DNA of 64,000 nt, taken from the NCBI RefSeq assembly GCF_014196455.1, contig NZ_JACIDS010000005.1, forward strand, positions 62,001-126,000. Direction: 5' to 3'. The DNA comes from Kaistia hirudinis (lineage in GTDB: Bacteria > Pseudomonadota > Alphaproteobacteria > Rhizobiales > Kaistiaceae). Under the pieces are notes generated by a model. It ran no database searches and was not told the DNA's origin. It saw only the letters and a program-made list of their open reading frames with translations. Each line of letters opens with the position of its first letter. Within the stretch, counting starts at the first letter, position 1. A program made the position numbers and the translations under genes. This document shows, piece by piece, positions 28,042-40,092 of the stretch.

Positions 28042-28853
28042 TCCTTCTTCTCCCGGCTGGTGGTCAGCGTGCCGTCGGCGCGCTTGTGCGGCCGGGTCGG
28101 CCGGTTCTGCAGCGCCGCCACGACACCGCGCAGCGTGCGCACGTCCTGCTCGGTGAAGCCGGCGCGCTGCAGCATGGCGCGCAAAGTCGCCACCACGGCC
28201 GGCTTCTTCTCCGGCGGGCGGAAGAAGGTGACGGCGTCGAGCGCGCCCTCGAGATGCTCGAACAGGCCGAGCATCTCTTCCTTGTTCGCGGGGCGCGAAT
28301 CCGTGCGCGTGGTGAAGCGCAGCCCCTCCTCCTCCTGCACGACGCCGCTGCGGCGCCATTCATAGGCGAGGATCAGCACGGCCTGCGCGATGTTCAGCGA
28401 GGCGAAATCGGGATCGACCGGCAGCGTGACGATCTCGTCGGCGAGCGAGATTTCCTCGTTCATGAGGCCGATCCGCTCGCGCCCGAAAAGCATGCCGGAC
28501 CGGATGCCGCCAAGCGCATGGGCGCGCATCTTCTCCCCCGCCGAGGCCGGACCGCGCACGGGCTTGGCGAGGCCGCGCACGCGCGCCGTCGTCGCGATGA
28601 CATAGCCGAGGTCGGCGATCGCCGCCTCGACGCTGTCGAAGAGGCGCACGCGCTCGATCACATGGTCGGCCCGGCTCGCGGCCCGCACGGCGCTCTCGCT
28701 CGGCCAGCCGTCGCGCGGCTTGACGAGGCGGAGGTCCGACAGGCCGAAATTGGCCATGGCGCGGGCGGCCGTGCCGATATTCTCGCCGAGCTGCGGCTCG
28801 ACGAGGATCACGGCGGGGCCGTCGATGAGAAGCGGGTTCGAGGTGTCGTTCAT
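28038..28853 (-). CDS. trmJ: tRNA (cytidine/uridine-2'-O-)-methyltransferase TrmJ-type (SpoU family)
   Basis: SAM-dependent 2'-O-methylation of tRNA position 32. The 271-residue protein is a SPOUT-knot enzyme: motif 1 [20 protein letters not shown], motif 2 [14 protein letters not shown], motif 3 [18 protein letters not shown]-terminal helical extension of about 90 residues ([19 protein letters not shown]) fits TrmJ rather than TrmL, which is shorter. It heads a two-gene unit with murI. Interestingly, another position-32 tRNA modifier, ttcA, is encoded nearby. Confidence 0.9.
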   Translation of the reverse strand: MNDTSNPLLIDGPAVILVEPQLGENIGTAARAMANFGLSDLRLVKPRDGWPSESAVRAASRADHVIERVRLFDSVEAAIADLGYVIATTARVRGLAKPVRGPASAGEKMRAHALGGIRSGMLFGRERIGLMNEEISLADEIVTLPVDPDFASLNIAQAVLILAYEWRRSGVVQEEEGLRFTTRTDSRPANKEEMLGLFEHLEGALDAVTFFRPPEKKPAVVATLRAMLQRAGFTEQDVRTLRGVVAALQNRPTRPHKRADGTLTTSREKKE

Positions 28854-29021
28854 GGACCGATCGGCATGGGGGATGAACCCCTGCTCCTACCCCATCGCCG
28901 CCGGGCCCGCCAGCCACATGACCGCGCCCACGCGCGGGCCGGGAGGCGCGCGACAACATTCAATTGTGTCAGCCCGCCCCTTGCGCGACAATCCGCGCGT
29001 CGAGTCGGAAGGGGATGGGCC

Positions 29022-29576
29022 ATGGCCACGGCGAGCTTCAGAAGCATTTCGGATACCGTTCAGGCGAAGTGGGGCTGGTTCCTCGCTCTCGGCATCATCT
29101 TCATCATTGGCGGCGTTTTCGCGATCATGCAGCCGCTGATCTCCTCGATCGCGCTGTCGATCCTGCTGGCCGCGGCGCTGGTCGTCGCCGGCGTGTTCCA
29201 GATCTGGGGCGCCTTCAGCGTGCAGAGCTGGACCGGCTTCATCTGGCAGCTGATCATCGGCATCATCCTGCTGCTCGGCGGCATCGCGATCTATGCCTCG
29301 CCGACGACCGGCAGCATCGCGCTGACGCTGGTCATCGCCGCCGTCTTCATCGCCAAGGGCGTATTCCAGGTCATTCTCGGCTTCCGCCTGCGCCCGATCG
29401 ACGGCTGGGGCTGGATCCTGACGGCCGGCATCATCGCGCTCATCGTCGGCATCATGATCCTGGCCGACATTTCCTTCTCCGGCCTGCTCGTGCCTGGCAC
29501 GCTCGCCGGCATCTCGCTGATCTTCACCGGCTGGAGCTATATCGCGCTCGGCCTCGCGGCGAAGCGCATCGCCTGA
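29022..29576 (+). CDS. HdeD family membrane protein
   Basis: A 184-residue inner-membrane protein with six hydrophobic segments in pairs, such as FLALGIIFIIGGVFAIMQP, ALSILLAAALVVAGVFQIWGAF and GWILTAGIIALIVGIMILAD. This DUF308/HdeD arrangement was first linked to acid resistance in E. coli; the role elsewhere is uncertain. The ATG at 29022 has a GAAGGGGATGGG purine stretch upstream. Divergent from trmJ and followed by icd after 181 bases. Confidence 0.92.
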   Translation: MATASFRSISDTVQAKWGWFLALGIIFIIGGVFAIMQPLISSIALSILLAAALVVAGVFQIWGAFSVQSWTGFIWQLIIGIILLLGGIAIYASPTTGSIALTLVIAAVFIAKGVFQVILGFRLRPIDGWGWILTAGIIALIVGIMILADISFSGLLVPGTLAGISLIFTGWSYIALGLAAKRIA

Positions 29577-29757
29577 CGAATAGCGCGGCGCGCGCGACGA
29601 TACGAACCGGCGCGGGAACCCCTTCCCGCGCCTTCTCGCATTGCGGCAGCGGTGCTATAGGGACCTCGCACGTTCAAGAAGCGCCGTCCTGCCCGCCCGC
29701 GATCCTCCCCTTGGGCGGCGGTGGACCCGCCCAACATCAAGCGAGGGCCTATTCCCC

Positions 29758-30975
29758 ATGGCGAAGATCAAGGTAGCCAATCCCGTCGTCGAGCTCGATG
29801 GCGACGAGATGACACGGATCATCTGGCAGGCGATCAAGGACAAGCTGATCCATCCCTACCTCGATATCGACCTGCAATATTACGATCTCGGCATCGAGCA
29901 TCGTGACGCGACCAACGACAAGGTCACCGTCGAGGCCGCCGAGGCGATCAAGAAGGTCGGCGTCGGCGTGAAATGCGCCACGATCACGCCGGACGAGGCG
30001 CGTGTGAAGGAATTCGGCCTCAAGGAGATGTGGAAGTCGCCGAACGGCACCATCCGCAACATCCTCGGCGGCGTCATCTTCCGCGAGCCGATCATCTGCA
30101 AGAACGTGCCGCGCCTGGTTCCGGGCTGGACGCAGCCGATCATCGTCGGCCGCCATGCCTTCGGCGACCAGTATCGCGCGACCGATTTCAAGGTGCCCGG
30201 CAAGGGCCGCCTGACGATCAAGTTCGAGGGCGAGGACGGCTCGGTCATCGAGAAGGAAGTCTTCAAGTTCCCGGGCGCCGGCGTCGCCATGGCGATGTAC
30301 AACCTCGACGAATCGATCCGCGAATTCGCCCGCGCCTCGCTGAACTACGGCCTGATGCGCAAGTACCCGGTCTATCTGTCGACCAAGAACACGATCCTCA
30401 AGGCCTATGATGGCCGCTTCAAGGACCTGTTCCAGGAAGTCTACGAGGCCGAGTTCGCCGATGCCTTCAAGACGGCCGGCATCACCTATGAGCACCGCCT
30501 GATCGACGACATGGTCGCCTCGGCGCTGAAATGGTCCGGCGGCTATGTCTGGGCGTGCAAGAACTATGATGGCGACGTTCAGTCCGACACGGTCGCGCAG
30601 GGCTTCGGCTCGCTCGGGCTGATGACCTCCGTGCTGCTCACCCCCGATGGCAAGACCGTCGAGGCCGAGGCGGCGCATGGCACGGTGACGCGCCACTATC
30701 GCGAGCACCAGAAGGGCAAGGAGACGTCGACCAATTCGATCGCGTCGATCTTCGCCTGGACGCGCGGCCTCGCCCATCGCGCCAAGCTCGACGACAATGC
30801 CGCGCTCGCCAAGTTCGCCGACACGCTCGAGAAGGTCTGCGTCGACACGGTCGAGGCCGGCGACATGACCAAGGATCTCGCGCTGCTCGTCGGCCCGGAC
30901 CAGAAGTGGCTGTCGACGACCGGCTTCCTCGACAAGGTCAGCGACAACCTGACCAAGGCGATGGCCGCCGCCTGA
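29758..30975 (+). CDS. icd: NADP-dependent isocitrate dehydrogenase
   Basis: TCA-cycle enzyme converting isocitrate to 2-oxoglutarate with NADPH. The 405-residue protein is of the eukaryote-like homodimeric subfamily common in alphaproteobacteria: it opens [19 protein letters not shown], and includes [20 protein letters not shown] with the substrate serine, [30 protein letters not shown] with the metal aspartates, and [17 protein letters not shown] for NADP binding. The ATG at 29758 gives the standard N-terminus. Terminated by a strong hairpin. Confidence 0.98.
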   Translation: MAKIKVANPVVELDGDEMTRIIWQAIKDKLIHPYLDIDLQYYDLGIEHRDATNDKVTVEAAEAIKKVGVGVKCATITPDEARVKEFGLKEMWKSPNGTIRNILGGVIFREPIICKNVPRLVPGWTQPIIVGRHAFGDQYRATDFKVPGKGRLTIKFEGEDGSVIEKEVFKFPGAGVAMAMYNLDESIREFARASLNYGLMRKYPVYLSTKNTILKAYDGRFKDLFQEVYEAEFADAFKTAGITYEHRLIDDMVASALKWSGGYVWACKNYDGDVQSDTVAQGFGSLGLMTSVLLTPDGKTVEAEAAHGTVTRHYREHQKGKETSTNSIASIFAWTRGLAHRAKLDDNAALAKFADTLEKVCVDTVEAGDMTKDLALLVGPDQKWLSTTGFLDKVSDNLTKAMAAA

Positions 30976-31005
30976 TCGGCGCGTCGCGCATCATCTTCAA
31001 TACAG

Positions 31006-31039
31006 AACGGGCGGGGATCTTCCCCGCCCGTTTCGTTTC
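31006..31039 (+). terminator. Terminator after icd
   Basis: A 12-bp perfect stem (AACGGGCGGGGA at 31006-31017 with TCCCCGCCCGTT at 31021-31032) and a TCGTTT tail. The gene on the other strand ends 8 bases later, so it may serve both. Confidence 0.9.
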
Positions 31040-31046
31040 CGGATAT

Positions 31047-31454
31047 CTATTCGCGCACGAGCACGGCGGTCGCCTTGCCGGCCTTGTTCTTGAGCACGAG
31101 CGTCTTGCCGCCCGATTTGAGCGTGAAGCGCTGCGTCGCCTTGAGCGCCTCCTGGAAGGCGCGCTCCTGCGCCATCGCCTCATCCGGGCACATCATCATG
31201 GTGCCGGCGAGCGGCCCGAAGCTGATCGACTTGCCGGAGATCTTCGCCTGGCCCATCAGGCGGTTGCAGCCGCCAGTGCCCGCGATTTTGCCGTCCGCCG
31301 CGATCTCGATCTCGCTCTTCACGTCCTTGGCGACCGGCTTGCCGGCGATGGTCTCGGCCCGCCAATGCCCGGTCGGCGGTTCGGTCGCGGCCGAGGCGGC
31401 GGCCGGGATGGCGAGAAGCGCCGAAGCGAGCAGAAGAGCGGGATCGAGGCGCAT
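31047..31454 (-). CDS. META domain-containing secreted protein (HslJ-like)
   Basis: A 135-residue exported protein with a signal peptide (LLLASALLAIPAAASA, cut near residue 22) and a single META domain: GHWRAETIAGKPV, GKIAGTGGCNRLMGQAKISG with the hallmark GCN, and GTMMMCPDEAMAQE. The two cysteines of GCN and MCP are positioned as in HslJ-type domains and may form a disulfide. E. coli HslJ affects novobiocin resistance; no activity is proven for the family. Convergent with icd. Confidence 0.9.
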   Translation of the reverse strand: MRLDPALLLASALLAIPAAASAATEPPTGHWRAETIAGKPVAKDVKSEIEIAADGKIAGTGGCNRLMGQAKISGKSISFGPLAGTMMMCPDEAMAQERAFQEALKATQRFTLKSGGKTLVLKNKAGKATAVLVRE

Positions 31455-31473
31455 CGTTTCCTCCCTTGGGCCC

Positions 31474-32382
31474 TCACGTCGCCGGGACGAGGCGGCCAGG
31501 ATCGCTCGCCGTCAGGGCGCGCAGGCGCTGCGCGTCGCGCGCGGGCGGCTCACCGAAGAGACGTGCATATTCGCGGCTGAATTGCGACTGGCTCTCGTAG
31601 CCGACGGAGAAGCCGATGATGCCGGCGTCGAGTTGCTCCGCGACCAGGCGCCGGCGCGCCTCCTGCAGGCGCAACTGCTTCTGGAACTGCAGCGGGCTCA
31701 TCGCCGTCACGGCGCGGAAATGGCGGTGCAGCGAGGCCGGGCTCATCCCGGCGATCTCCGCCAGCCCCTCGATCCGCATCGGCTCGTGGAAATGGCGCTT
31801 GATCCAGTCGATCGCGCGGTCGACCCGGGCAAGGCGGCTGTTCTGCGCCACCATCTGCCGCAGCACCGAACCGGCCGGCCCGGTCAGCAGGCGGTAGAGG
31901 ATCTCGCGCTCGATCAGCGGCGCGAGGATCGCGGCGTCCTGCGGCCGCTCGATCAGGCGAACGAGCCTGAGGACAGGATCGAGCAAATCCGCATCGACGG
32001 AGCCGATGGCGAGACCGACGCCCTGATCGGCCGGCTCGGTCGGCGGCAGGCTCGCCAGAATGTCGACGATCGCCATGCGGTCGAGCCGCAGCGTGACGCA
32101 GAGATAGGGCTGGTCCTCGCTCGCCTCGACGATGCAGGCCATGACGGGCATGTCGACGGCGACGACTAGATAGTTTGACTGGTCATAGACCAGCGGCTCG
32201 CCGCCGACGACAAGGCGCTTCGATCCCTGGACGGCGAGGCAGAAGACCGGTTCGTAGAAAGCCGGCGCCGCCAGCGTCACGGCATGGGAGCGCAATAGCC
32301 GCAGCGACGGGACGGGTGTCTCGCTCCGCCCCGGCGGCGCGCGGCGCAGCATGATGTCGCGAAGTTCACTGAGCTGTTCCAT
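31474..32382 (-). CDS. AraC family transcriptional regulator (AraC_N type)
   Basis: A 302-residue regulator. The N-terminal two-thirds match the AraC-type N-terminal domain found with SDR/AKR genes (LAAPAFYEPVFCLAVQGSKR, SNYLVVAVDMPVMACIVEAS). The C-terminal DNA-binding region has two helix-turn-helix units: IEGLAEIAGMSPASLHRHFR and IIGFSVGYESQSQFSREYAR followed by LFGEPP. It is divergent from the short-chain dehydrogenase at 32536 and the aldo-keto reductase after it. This arrangement strongly suggests it controls them, with its site in 32383-32535. Confidence 0.92.
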   Translation of the reverse strand: MEQLSELRDIMLRRAPPGRSETPVPSLRLLRSHAVTLAAPAFYEPVFCLAVQGSKRLVVGGEPLVYDQSNYLVVAVDMPVMACIVEASEDQPYLCVTLRLDRMAIVDILASLPPTEPADQGVGLAIGSVDADLLDPVLRLVRLIERPQDAAILAPLIEREILYRLLTGPAGSVLRQMVAQNSRLARVDRAIDWIKRHFHEPMRIEGLAEIAGMSPASLHRHFRAVTAMSPLQFQKQLRLQEARRRLVAEQLDAGIIGFSVGYESQSQFSREYARLFGEPPARDAQRLRALTASDPGRLVPAT

Positions 32383-32535
32383 GCGCCATCCTATCGCCTG
32401 CGCGCCGCGCGGGGGGCAATCCCGCCAAACCCCAAGATCGGCACTCTGAGCGGATCGTGCAAGAAGCCGCCAGCTTTCGGCTAAGGCGGACGCCTTGGGA
32501 TCGCCATCTCAGCATCACCAGAACGGGAGATTGCG

Positions 32536-33372
32536 ATGAGCAAGGTTTGGTTCGTTACCGGCGCGACGCGCGGCATCGGGGCGGAGATCGTCAAGGCGGC
32601 GCTTGCCGCGGGCGACAGGATCGTGGCAACGGGCCGCGACCCGGAAAAGATCGCGAGCGCCTTCCCCGATGCGGGCGACGCGCTGCTGGCGCTGCCGCTG
32701 GACGTCACGGATCCGGCGCAGATCGAGGTGGCCGTCGCTTCGGCGGTCTCCGCCTTCGGACGGATCGACGTCCTCGTCAACAATGCCGGCTATGGCCATC
32801 TCGGCCTGTTCGAGGAAAGCGCGCCGGGCGACGCGGAGCGGCAATTCGCGACCAATGTGTTCGGGCTGTTCAACGTCACCCGCACCGTGCTGCCGGTGAT
32901 GCGGCGCCAGCGTTCAGGCCGCATCTTCAACCTCTCCTCGATCGCCGGCCAGCGCGGCGGCCTCGGCGGTTCGCTCTATTGCGCTTCGAAATTTGCAGTC
33001 GAGGGCTTCTCTGAATCGCTCGCGCAGGAAGTTGCGCCGTTCGGCATCCATGTGACGGTGGTCGAGCCCGGCTTCTTCCGCACGGACTTCCTCGACGAGA
33101 GTTCGGTCCGCTTCGGCGGCAATGCGATCCCCGACTATGCCGAGATCTCGTCGCAGATCCGCGCCGGCTATCGCGAGCGCAACCATCGCCAGGCCGGGGA
33201 TCCGGCGCGCCTCGCCAAGGTGATCGTCGATCTGTCGAACGCCGAAAAGCCGCTGTTCCGTTATGCCGCCGGCTCCGATGCGGCCGACGTGCTCGAAGCC
33301 AAGATCGTGCGTCTCACCGGCGAACTCGCGGCGACGCGCCCCCTCTCCCCGACAACGGACGGCGCCTTCTAG
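32536..33372 (+). CDS. Short-chain dehydrogenase/reductase (SDR), classical
   Basis: A 278-residue NAD(P)(H)-dependent oxidoreductase. The cofactor motif is VTGATRGIGAEIVKAAL with an arginine in TGRDPEKIA that favours NADPH. NNAGYGHLGLF follows, then the catalytic serine in IFNLSSIAGQRGG and YxxxK in SLYCASKFAVEGFSE. The C-terminal substrate loop (GFFRTDFLDESSV) resembles oxidoreductases acting on hydrophobic carbonyls. A GGGAG site precedes the ATG. It is divergent from an AraC regulator and followed by an aldo-keto reductase 48 bases later; these look like a co-regulated carbonyl-detoxification pair. Confidence 0.94.
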   Translation: MSKVWFVTGATRGIGAEIVKAALAAGDRIVATGRDPEKIASAFPDAGDALLALPLDVTDPAQIEVAVASAVSAFGRIDVLVNNAGYGHLGLFEESAPGDAERQFATNVFGLFNVTRTVLPVMRRQRSGRIFNLSSIAGQRGGLGGSLYCASKFAVEGFSESLAQEVAPFGIHVTVVEPGFFRTDFLDESSVRFGGNAIPDYAEISSQIRAGYRERNHRQAGDPARLAKVIVDLSNAEKPLFRYAAGSDAADVLEAKIVRLTGELAATRPLSPTTDGAF

Positions 33373-33420
33373 CCGCCGCCCCATCCCTCATCTGACCTCA
33401 ATCCAAGGACACGGAAAACC

Positions 33421-34443
33421 ATGCGCTACAGAAATCTCGGCGGCACCGGCCTCCTCGTCTCCGAACTCACGCTCGGCACCATGACCTTTGGCGGTCGCGG
33501 CTTCTGGACCGCCATCGGCGAACTCGACCAGACCGTCGCCGACGGTATCGTTGCCCGCGCGCTCGACGCCGGCGTCAACTTCATCGATACCGCCGACGTC
33601 TATTCCGAAGGCCTCTCCGAGGAGATCACCGGCCGCGCCATCGTCAATTCCGGCCGCAAGCGCACCGACATCGTGCTGGCGACCAAGGCGCTCGGCCAGG
33701 TCGGCCCCGGCCCGAATGATCGCGGCGCCTCGCGCGGCCACATCATGGACGCGGTCAAGGCGAGCCTGAAGCGGCTCGGCACCGACTATATCGACCTCTA
33801 CCAGATCCATGGCTTCGACCCGCTGACGCCGGTCGAGGAGACGGTGCGCGCGCTCGACGATCTCGTACGCCAGGGCCATGTGCGCTATGTCGGCGTCTCC
33901 AACTGGGCCGCCTGGCAGATCATGAAGGCGCTCGGCATCGCCGACGCACATGGCTGGGCCCGCTTCGCCTCGCTGCAGGCCTATTACACCATCGCCGGCC
34001 GCGACCTCGAACGCGAGATCGCACCGCTGCTGCTCGACCAGAAGGTCGGGCTGATGGTCTGGAGCCCGCTGGCCGGCGGCCTGCTCTCGGGCAAATATGG
34101 CCGCGACGGCTCGGCGGCCGAGGGCGGCCGGCGCGCGAACTTCGACTTCCCGCCGGTGAACAAGGACCGCGCCTTCGACGTCATCGACGTGATGCGCGAG
34201 GTCGCCACGGCGAAGGGCGTCTCGGTCGCGCAGATCGCCCTCGCCTTCCTGCTCGCCCAGCCCTTCGTGACGACGGTGATCATCGGCGCGAAGACGGTCG
34301 CCCAGCTCGACGAAAACCTCGCCGCCACCGGCGTGACGCTCTCGGCCGAGGAACTGGCAAAGCTGGACGCGGCCAGCGCCCTGCCCGCCGAATATCCCGG
34401 CTGGATGCTCACCCGCCAGAGCGAAGGCCGCAAGGCCAGCTGA
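33421..34443 (+). CDS. Aldo/keto reductase
   Basis: A 340-residue NADPH-dependent (alpha/beta)8 reductase of the AKR group near YajO/IolS. Catalytic tetrad segments are NFIDTADVYSEGLSEE (Asp and Tyr), VLATKAL (Lys) and LYQIHGFDP (His). The cofactor end is LLAQPFVTTVIIGAKTVAQLDENLAA. Start MRYRNLGGTGLLVSELTLG is typical. It belongs with the SDR at 32536 and the AraC regulator. Confidence 0.94.
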   Translation: MRYRNLGGTGLLVSELTLGTMTFGGRGFWTAIGELDQTVADGIVARALDAGVNFIDTADVYSEGLSEEITGRAIVNSGRKRTDIVLATKALGQVGPGPNDRGASRGHIMDAVKASLKRLGTDYIDLYQIHGFDPLTPVEETVRALDDLVRQGHVRYVGVSNWAAWQIMKALGIADAHGWARFASLQAYYTIAGRDLEREIAPLLLDQKVGLMVWSPLAGGLLSGKYGRDGSAAEGGRRANFDFPPVNKDRAFDVIDVMREVATAKGVSVAQIALAFLLAQPFVTTVIIGAKTVAQLDENLAATGVTLSAEELAKLDAASALPAEYPGWMLTRQSEGRKAS

Positions 34444-34457
34444 CGGGGGCCTGAACG

Positions 34458-34500
34458 AAGGTGGCCGGGCCTCGGTTGGGGGCCCGGCGCACCTTCTTTA
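34458..34500 (+). terminator. Probable terminator after the aldo-keto reductase
   Basis: A stem of GCCGGGCC (34464-34471) with GGCCCGGC (34481-34488), extended by AAGGT/ACCTT outside a small bulge, ends in TCTTTA. It abuts the inverted-repeat element that begins at 34500. Confidence 0.6.
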
Positions 34501-34652
34501 CCTCTCCCTGAGGGAGAGGTCGACGGCCGAAGGCCGGCGGGAGAGGGTTTAGGGAAGGCGCAGAATAAGGCGCTGAATCGCCTCGGCAGCACCTGATGGT
34601 TCCCTAAACCCTCTCCCGTCGCTTCGCGCCGACCTCCCCCTGAGGGGGAGGT
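34500..34652. repeat. Inverted-repeat intergenic element, copy 2
   Basis: Same architecture as the element at 17590: left terminal hairpin CTCTCCCTGAGGGAGAG, then GGCCGAAGGCC and GGGAGAGGGTTTAGGGAA, a centre of about 45 bases, then the mirror TTCCCTAAACCCTCTCCC and right hairpin CTCCCCCTGAGGGGGAG. The two arms are inverted repeats of about 55 bases, so the whole can fold into one cruciform. The centre differs from copy 1 in length and sequence. No ORF. Confidence 0.85.
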
Positions 34653-34724
34653 GAAGATCCTCCTCCCCGCCTTCCCCCGACGCGCCGAAATGGCTAGCCT
34701 CCGGCCCAATCGGGAGGAGGAATC

Positions 34725-35453
34725 ATGTCGGAATTTCATGGCAAGCGCGTTCTGGTCACAGGCGCCGGCAAGGGCATCGGCCGCGCCACGGCGCTCTATT
34801 TCGCGGGTCTCGGCGCCAAGGTGATCGCGCTGTCGCGCAGCGCCGAAGACCTCGCCGCGCTGGCCGAGGAGACCGGCTGCGAGACGATCGCGGTCGACCT
34901 CGCTGATGCCGAGGCGACGCGGCGCGCCGCGATCGCGGCGCAGCCGGCCGATTATCTCGTCAACTGCGCCGGCACGACCACGCTCGAATCCTTCCTCGAC
35001 GTCAAGGTCGAGAGCTTCGACCATCTGATGGCCGTCAATGTCCGCGCCGCGATGATCGTCGCGCAGGAAACGGCGAAGAGCCTGATCGCCCGCGGCGTGC
35101 ACGGCGCCATCGTCAACGTCTCCTCGATCGCTTCCTCGATCGGCTTCCAGGATCACACCGCCTATTGCGCCACCAAGGGCGCGCTCGACGCCATGACGCG
35201 GGTGATGGCCCATGAGCTCGGCCACCAGGGCATCCGCGTCAATGCGGTGAATCCCACGGTGACGCTGACCCCGATGGCCGTGAAGGCCTGGAGCGATCCC
35301 GCGAAATCCGAACCCATGCTGAAGCGCATCCCGCTCGGCCGCTTCGTCGAGCCGGTCGAGGTGGCCAGCGCCATCGCCTATCTGCTCGGTAACGGCGCCT
35401 CGATGGTCAATGGCGTGACGCTGCCGGTCGACGGCGGCTTCCTGATCGATTGA
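34725..35453 (+). CDS. SDR family oxidoreductase, L-xylulose/carbonyl reductase-like
   Basis: A 242-residue classical SDR. The N-terminus VLVTGAGKGIGRATALYF is followed by ALSRSAEDL, where serine-arginine suggests NADPH. It has NCAGTTTL in place of NNAG, the catalytic serine in IVNVSSIASSIGF and YxxxK in HTAYCATKGALDAMTRVMA. The short size and the sequence NPTVTLTPMAVKAW resemble dicarbonyl/L-xylulose reductase (DCXR). A GGAGGAGG site precedes the ATG. Independent of the upstream aldo-keto gene, from which it is separated by the inverted-repeat element. Convergent with the CPA2 antiporter. Confidence 0.93.
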   Translation: MSEFHGKRVLVTGAGKGIGRATALYFAGLGAKVIALSRSAEDLAALAEETGCETIAVDLADAEATRRAAIAAQPADYLVNCAGTTTLESFLDVKVESFDHLMAVNVRAAMIVAQETAKSLIARGVHGAIVNVSSIASSIGFQDHTAYCATKGALDAMTRVMAHELGHQGIRVNAVNPTVTLTPMAVKAWSDPAKSEPMLKRIPLGRFVEPVEVASAIAYLLGNGASMVNGVTLPVDGGFLID

Positions 35454-35459
35454 GACGTC

Positions 35460-37217
35460 TCAGGCGGATGGCGGTGCCGGGCTCGGGCCCGGCGCATCGA
35501 GATGCAGGCGCGCGCGCACGGCTTCGCGCGCCACGGTGAGGCGCTGGTCGATCGCCTCGTCAGGCAGACCGACATCGCCCAGCAGGCGGCCGGCGAGCTG
35601 GAGGCTGCCTTCGAGCGCCTCGGGCACGACATCGCCGGCACCCAGTTCCTGCAGGCGCGCGGCGTGAACGATGCTGCGCGCGCGGGCATGGATCGGGACG
35701 TCGGGCCAGTGCTCATGCATGAGCGCGACGATGCGTTCGGCGACCTTGGGATCGTCAGCCGTCACCACGAAGGCGCGCGCGCGATCGGCGCCGAGCTTCC
35801 GCAGCACTTCCGTATGGGTTGCATCGCCATAGAAGACGGGCTCGCCCGCCCGCTTCGCGGTATCGACATGCGCGGCGTCGAGATCGAGCCCGACATAGGG
35901 AATGTCCTCGGCCTTCAAGAGATAGGCGATGCCGCTGCCGAAACGGCCGAAGCCGGCGATCAGCACGTGATCGGAATAGTCCTGCGTGTCATGCACGCCA
36001 TGCCGCGCCTCGCTGCTCTTCTGCTCGAAGAGCAGCGCGAGACGGGCACCCAGGAGGCCGAAGAGCGGCGTCACCACCATGGAGATCGCGGCGATCGTCG
36101 TCGCGAGGCGCGCAATGTCAGGCTCGATCACCTTGTCGCGGGCGGCGAGCGTGAACACGACGAAGGCGAACTCGCCGGCCCCTGCCAAAATGAACGAGGT
36201 CTCGATCGAGGCCGGGCGCGGGATCCGCGAAATCCGGCAGGCGACATAGCCGGCGGCGAGCTTGACCAGCGAGATGCAGGCGAGCGCGCCGACGATCAGC
36301 GGCAGCGCGCCGGCCACCGCGGCGAGGTCGATCGTCATGCCGACCGTCATGAAGAACAGGCCGAGCAGCAGATCCTTGAACGGCTCGATATCGACGTCGA
36401 GCTGGTGGCGATATTCGGTCTCGCTCAGCAGCAGGCCGGCAAGAAAGGCGCCGAGCGCCGCCGAAAGGCCCGCCGAGGCGGTGATCGCGGCGGCCGCGAC
36501 GATGATGAGCAGCGTGATCGCGAGCAGCAGCGTCCGATTGCCTGTCGCGCCCGCAAAGCGCATCAGCGGGCGGACGATGAAGCGCCCGAGCCCGACCACG
36601 CCCGCGATGACGACGGCGGCGATCACGAGGCCCTTGATGAGCGCGAGCCCCACGCTGGCGCCCGGCAGGGCCAGGATGCCCACGACGATGACGATCGGCA
36701 CCACCATCAGATCCTGCAGGATCAGCACGCCGAGCGCCGTGCGCCCGACGGGTCCACCGAGCCGCTTCCGCTCGACGAGCGACTGCGTCACGATCGCGGT
36801 CGACGAAAGCGCGAAGGCCATGCCGAAGACGAGCGAATCGTCAAACTCGAAGCCTGAGAACGCGCCGATCGCATAGATGCCGCCGGTCGCCAGCATCACC
36901 TGCGCCCCGCCCGCCCCCATCATCAGTCGGCCGATCGCGCCGAGGCGCGCGAACGACAGCTCGAGCCCGATCGTGAACAGCAGGAAGACGATGCCGAGAT
37001 CGCCGAGCGCCTGCAGCCGCGAGACGTCCTGGATCGTCGCATAGGCGAAGAGCGGGCTGATCGACACCAGATGGCCCAGGCCACCGGGCCCGACGATGAT
37101 CCCCGCGATAACGAAGCCGAGGACGATGCCGAGCTTCAGATGCTGGAACAGCGGGACGACGATGCCCGCTGCCACCAGGAAGACGAAGAGCTGTCGGCCG
37201 TCGGCGAGGTGTTCCAT
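35460..37217 (-). CDS. CPA2 monovalent cation:proton antiporter with RCK domain (KefB/YbaL-like)
   Basis: A 585-residue inner-membrane protein. Residues about 5-385 form the 12-13 helix exchanger domain (GFVIAGIIVGPGGLGHLV, FLLFTIGLELSF, ALSSTAIVTQSLVERKR, ALGAFLAGLLLSETEY). Residues about 410-540 form a TrkA-N/RCK regulatory domain with the nucleotide motif VLIAGFGRFGSGIAYLL and acidic residue in VGLDLDAAHV. Members exchange K+ (or Na+) for H+; glutathione gating of true Kef systems is not evident, so the specific type is open. Confidence 0.93.
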   Translation of the reverse strand: MEHLADGRQLFVFLVAAGIVVPLFQHLKLGIVLGFVIAGIIVGPGGLGHLVSISPLFAYATIQDVSRLQALGDLGIVFLLFTIGLELSFARLGAIGRLMMGAGGAQVMLATGGIYAIGAFSGFEFDDSLVFGMAFALSSTAIVTQSLVERKRLGGPVGRTALGVLILQDLMVVPIVIVVGILALPGASVGLALIKGLVIAAVVIAGVVGLGRFIVRPLMRFAGATGNRTLLLAITLLIIVAAAAITASAGLSAALGAFLAGLLLSETEYRHQLDVDIEPFKDLLLGLFFMTVGMTIDLAAVAGALPLIVGALACISLVKLAAGYVACRISRIPRPASIETSFILAGAGEFAFVVFTLAARDKVIEPDIARLATTIAAISMVVTPLFGLLGARLALLFEQKSSEARHGVHDTQDYSDHVLIAGFGRFGSGIAYLLKAEDIPYVGLDLDAAHVDTAKRAGEPVFYGDATHTEVLRKLGADRARAFVVTADDPKVAERIVALMHEHWPDVPIHARARSIVHAARLQELGAGDVVPEALEGSLQLAGRLLGDVGLPDEAIDQRLTVAREAVRARLHLDAPGPSPAPPSA

Positions 37218-37236
37218 CGTCCTCCCGCCCGCAGCC

Positions 37237-39888
<2,652 letters not shown>

Positions 39889-40092
39889 GCAAGTGAACCC
39901 GCTTGAAACCGAAGAGCGGCGCCAAATGGCGCCGCGGAAAAGGACGTGCGTTTGTAGCGGCGGTCCGCTCCCCTGTCCAGAAACGCTCGCGTCGCGTCGC
40001 AAGGTTACCGATCCGGCCGGACGAGGGTCCCGCGGCCATGACGTCAACGGCCCGCGGCGCCGAGGCCGCCGGCCGGCGAAAAGCCGAGGCGG

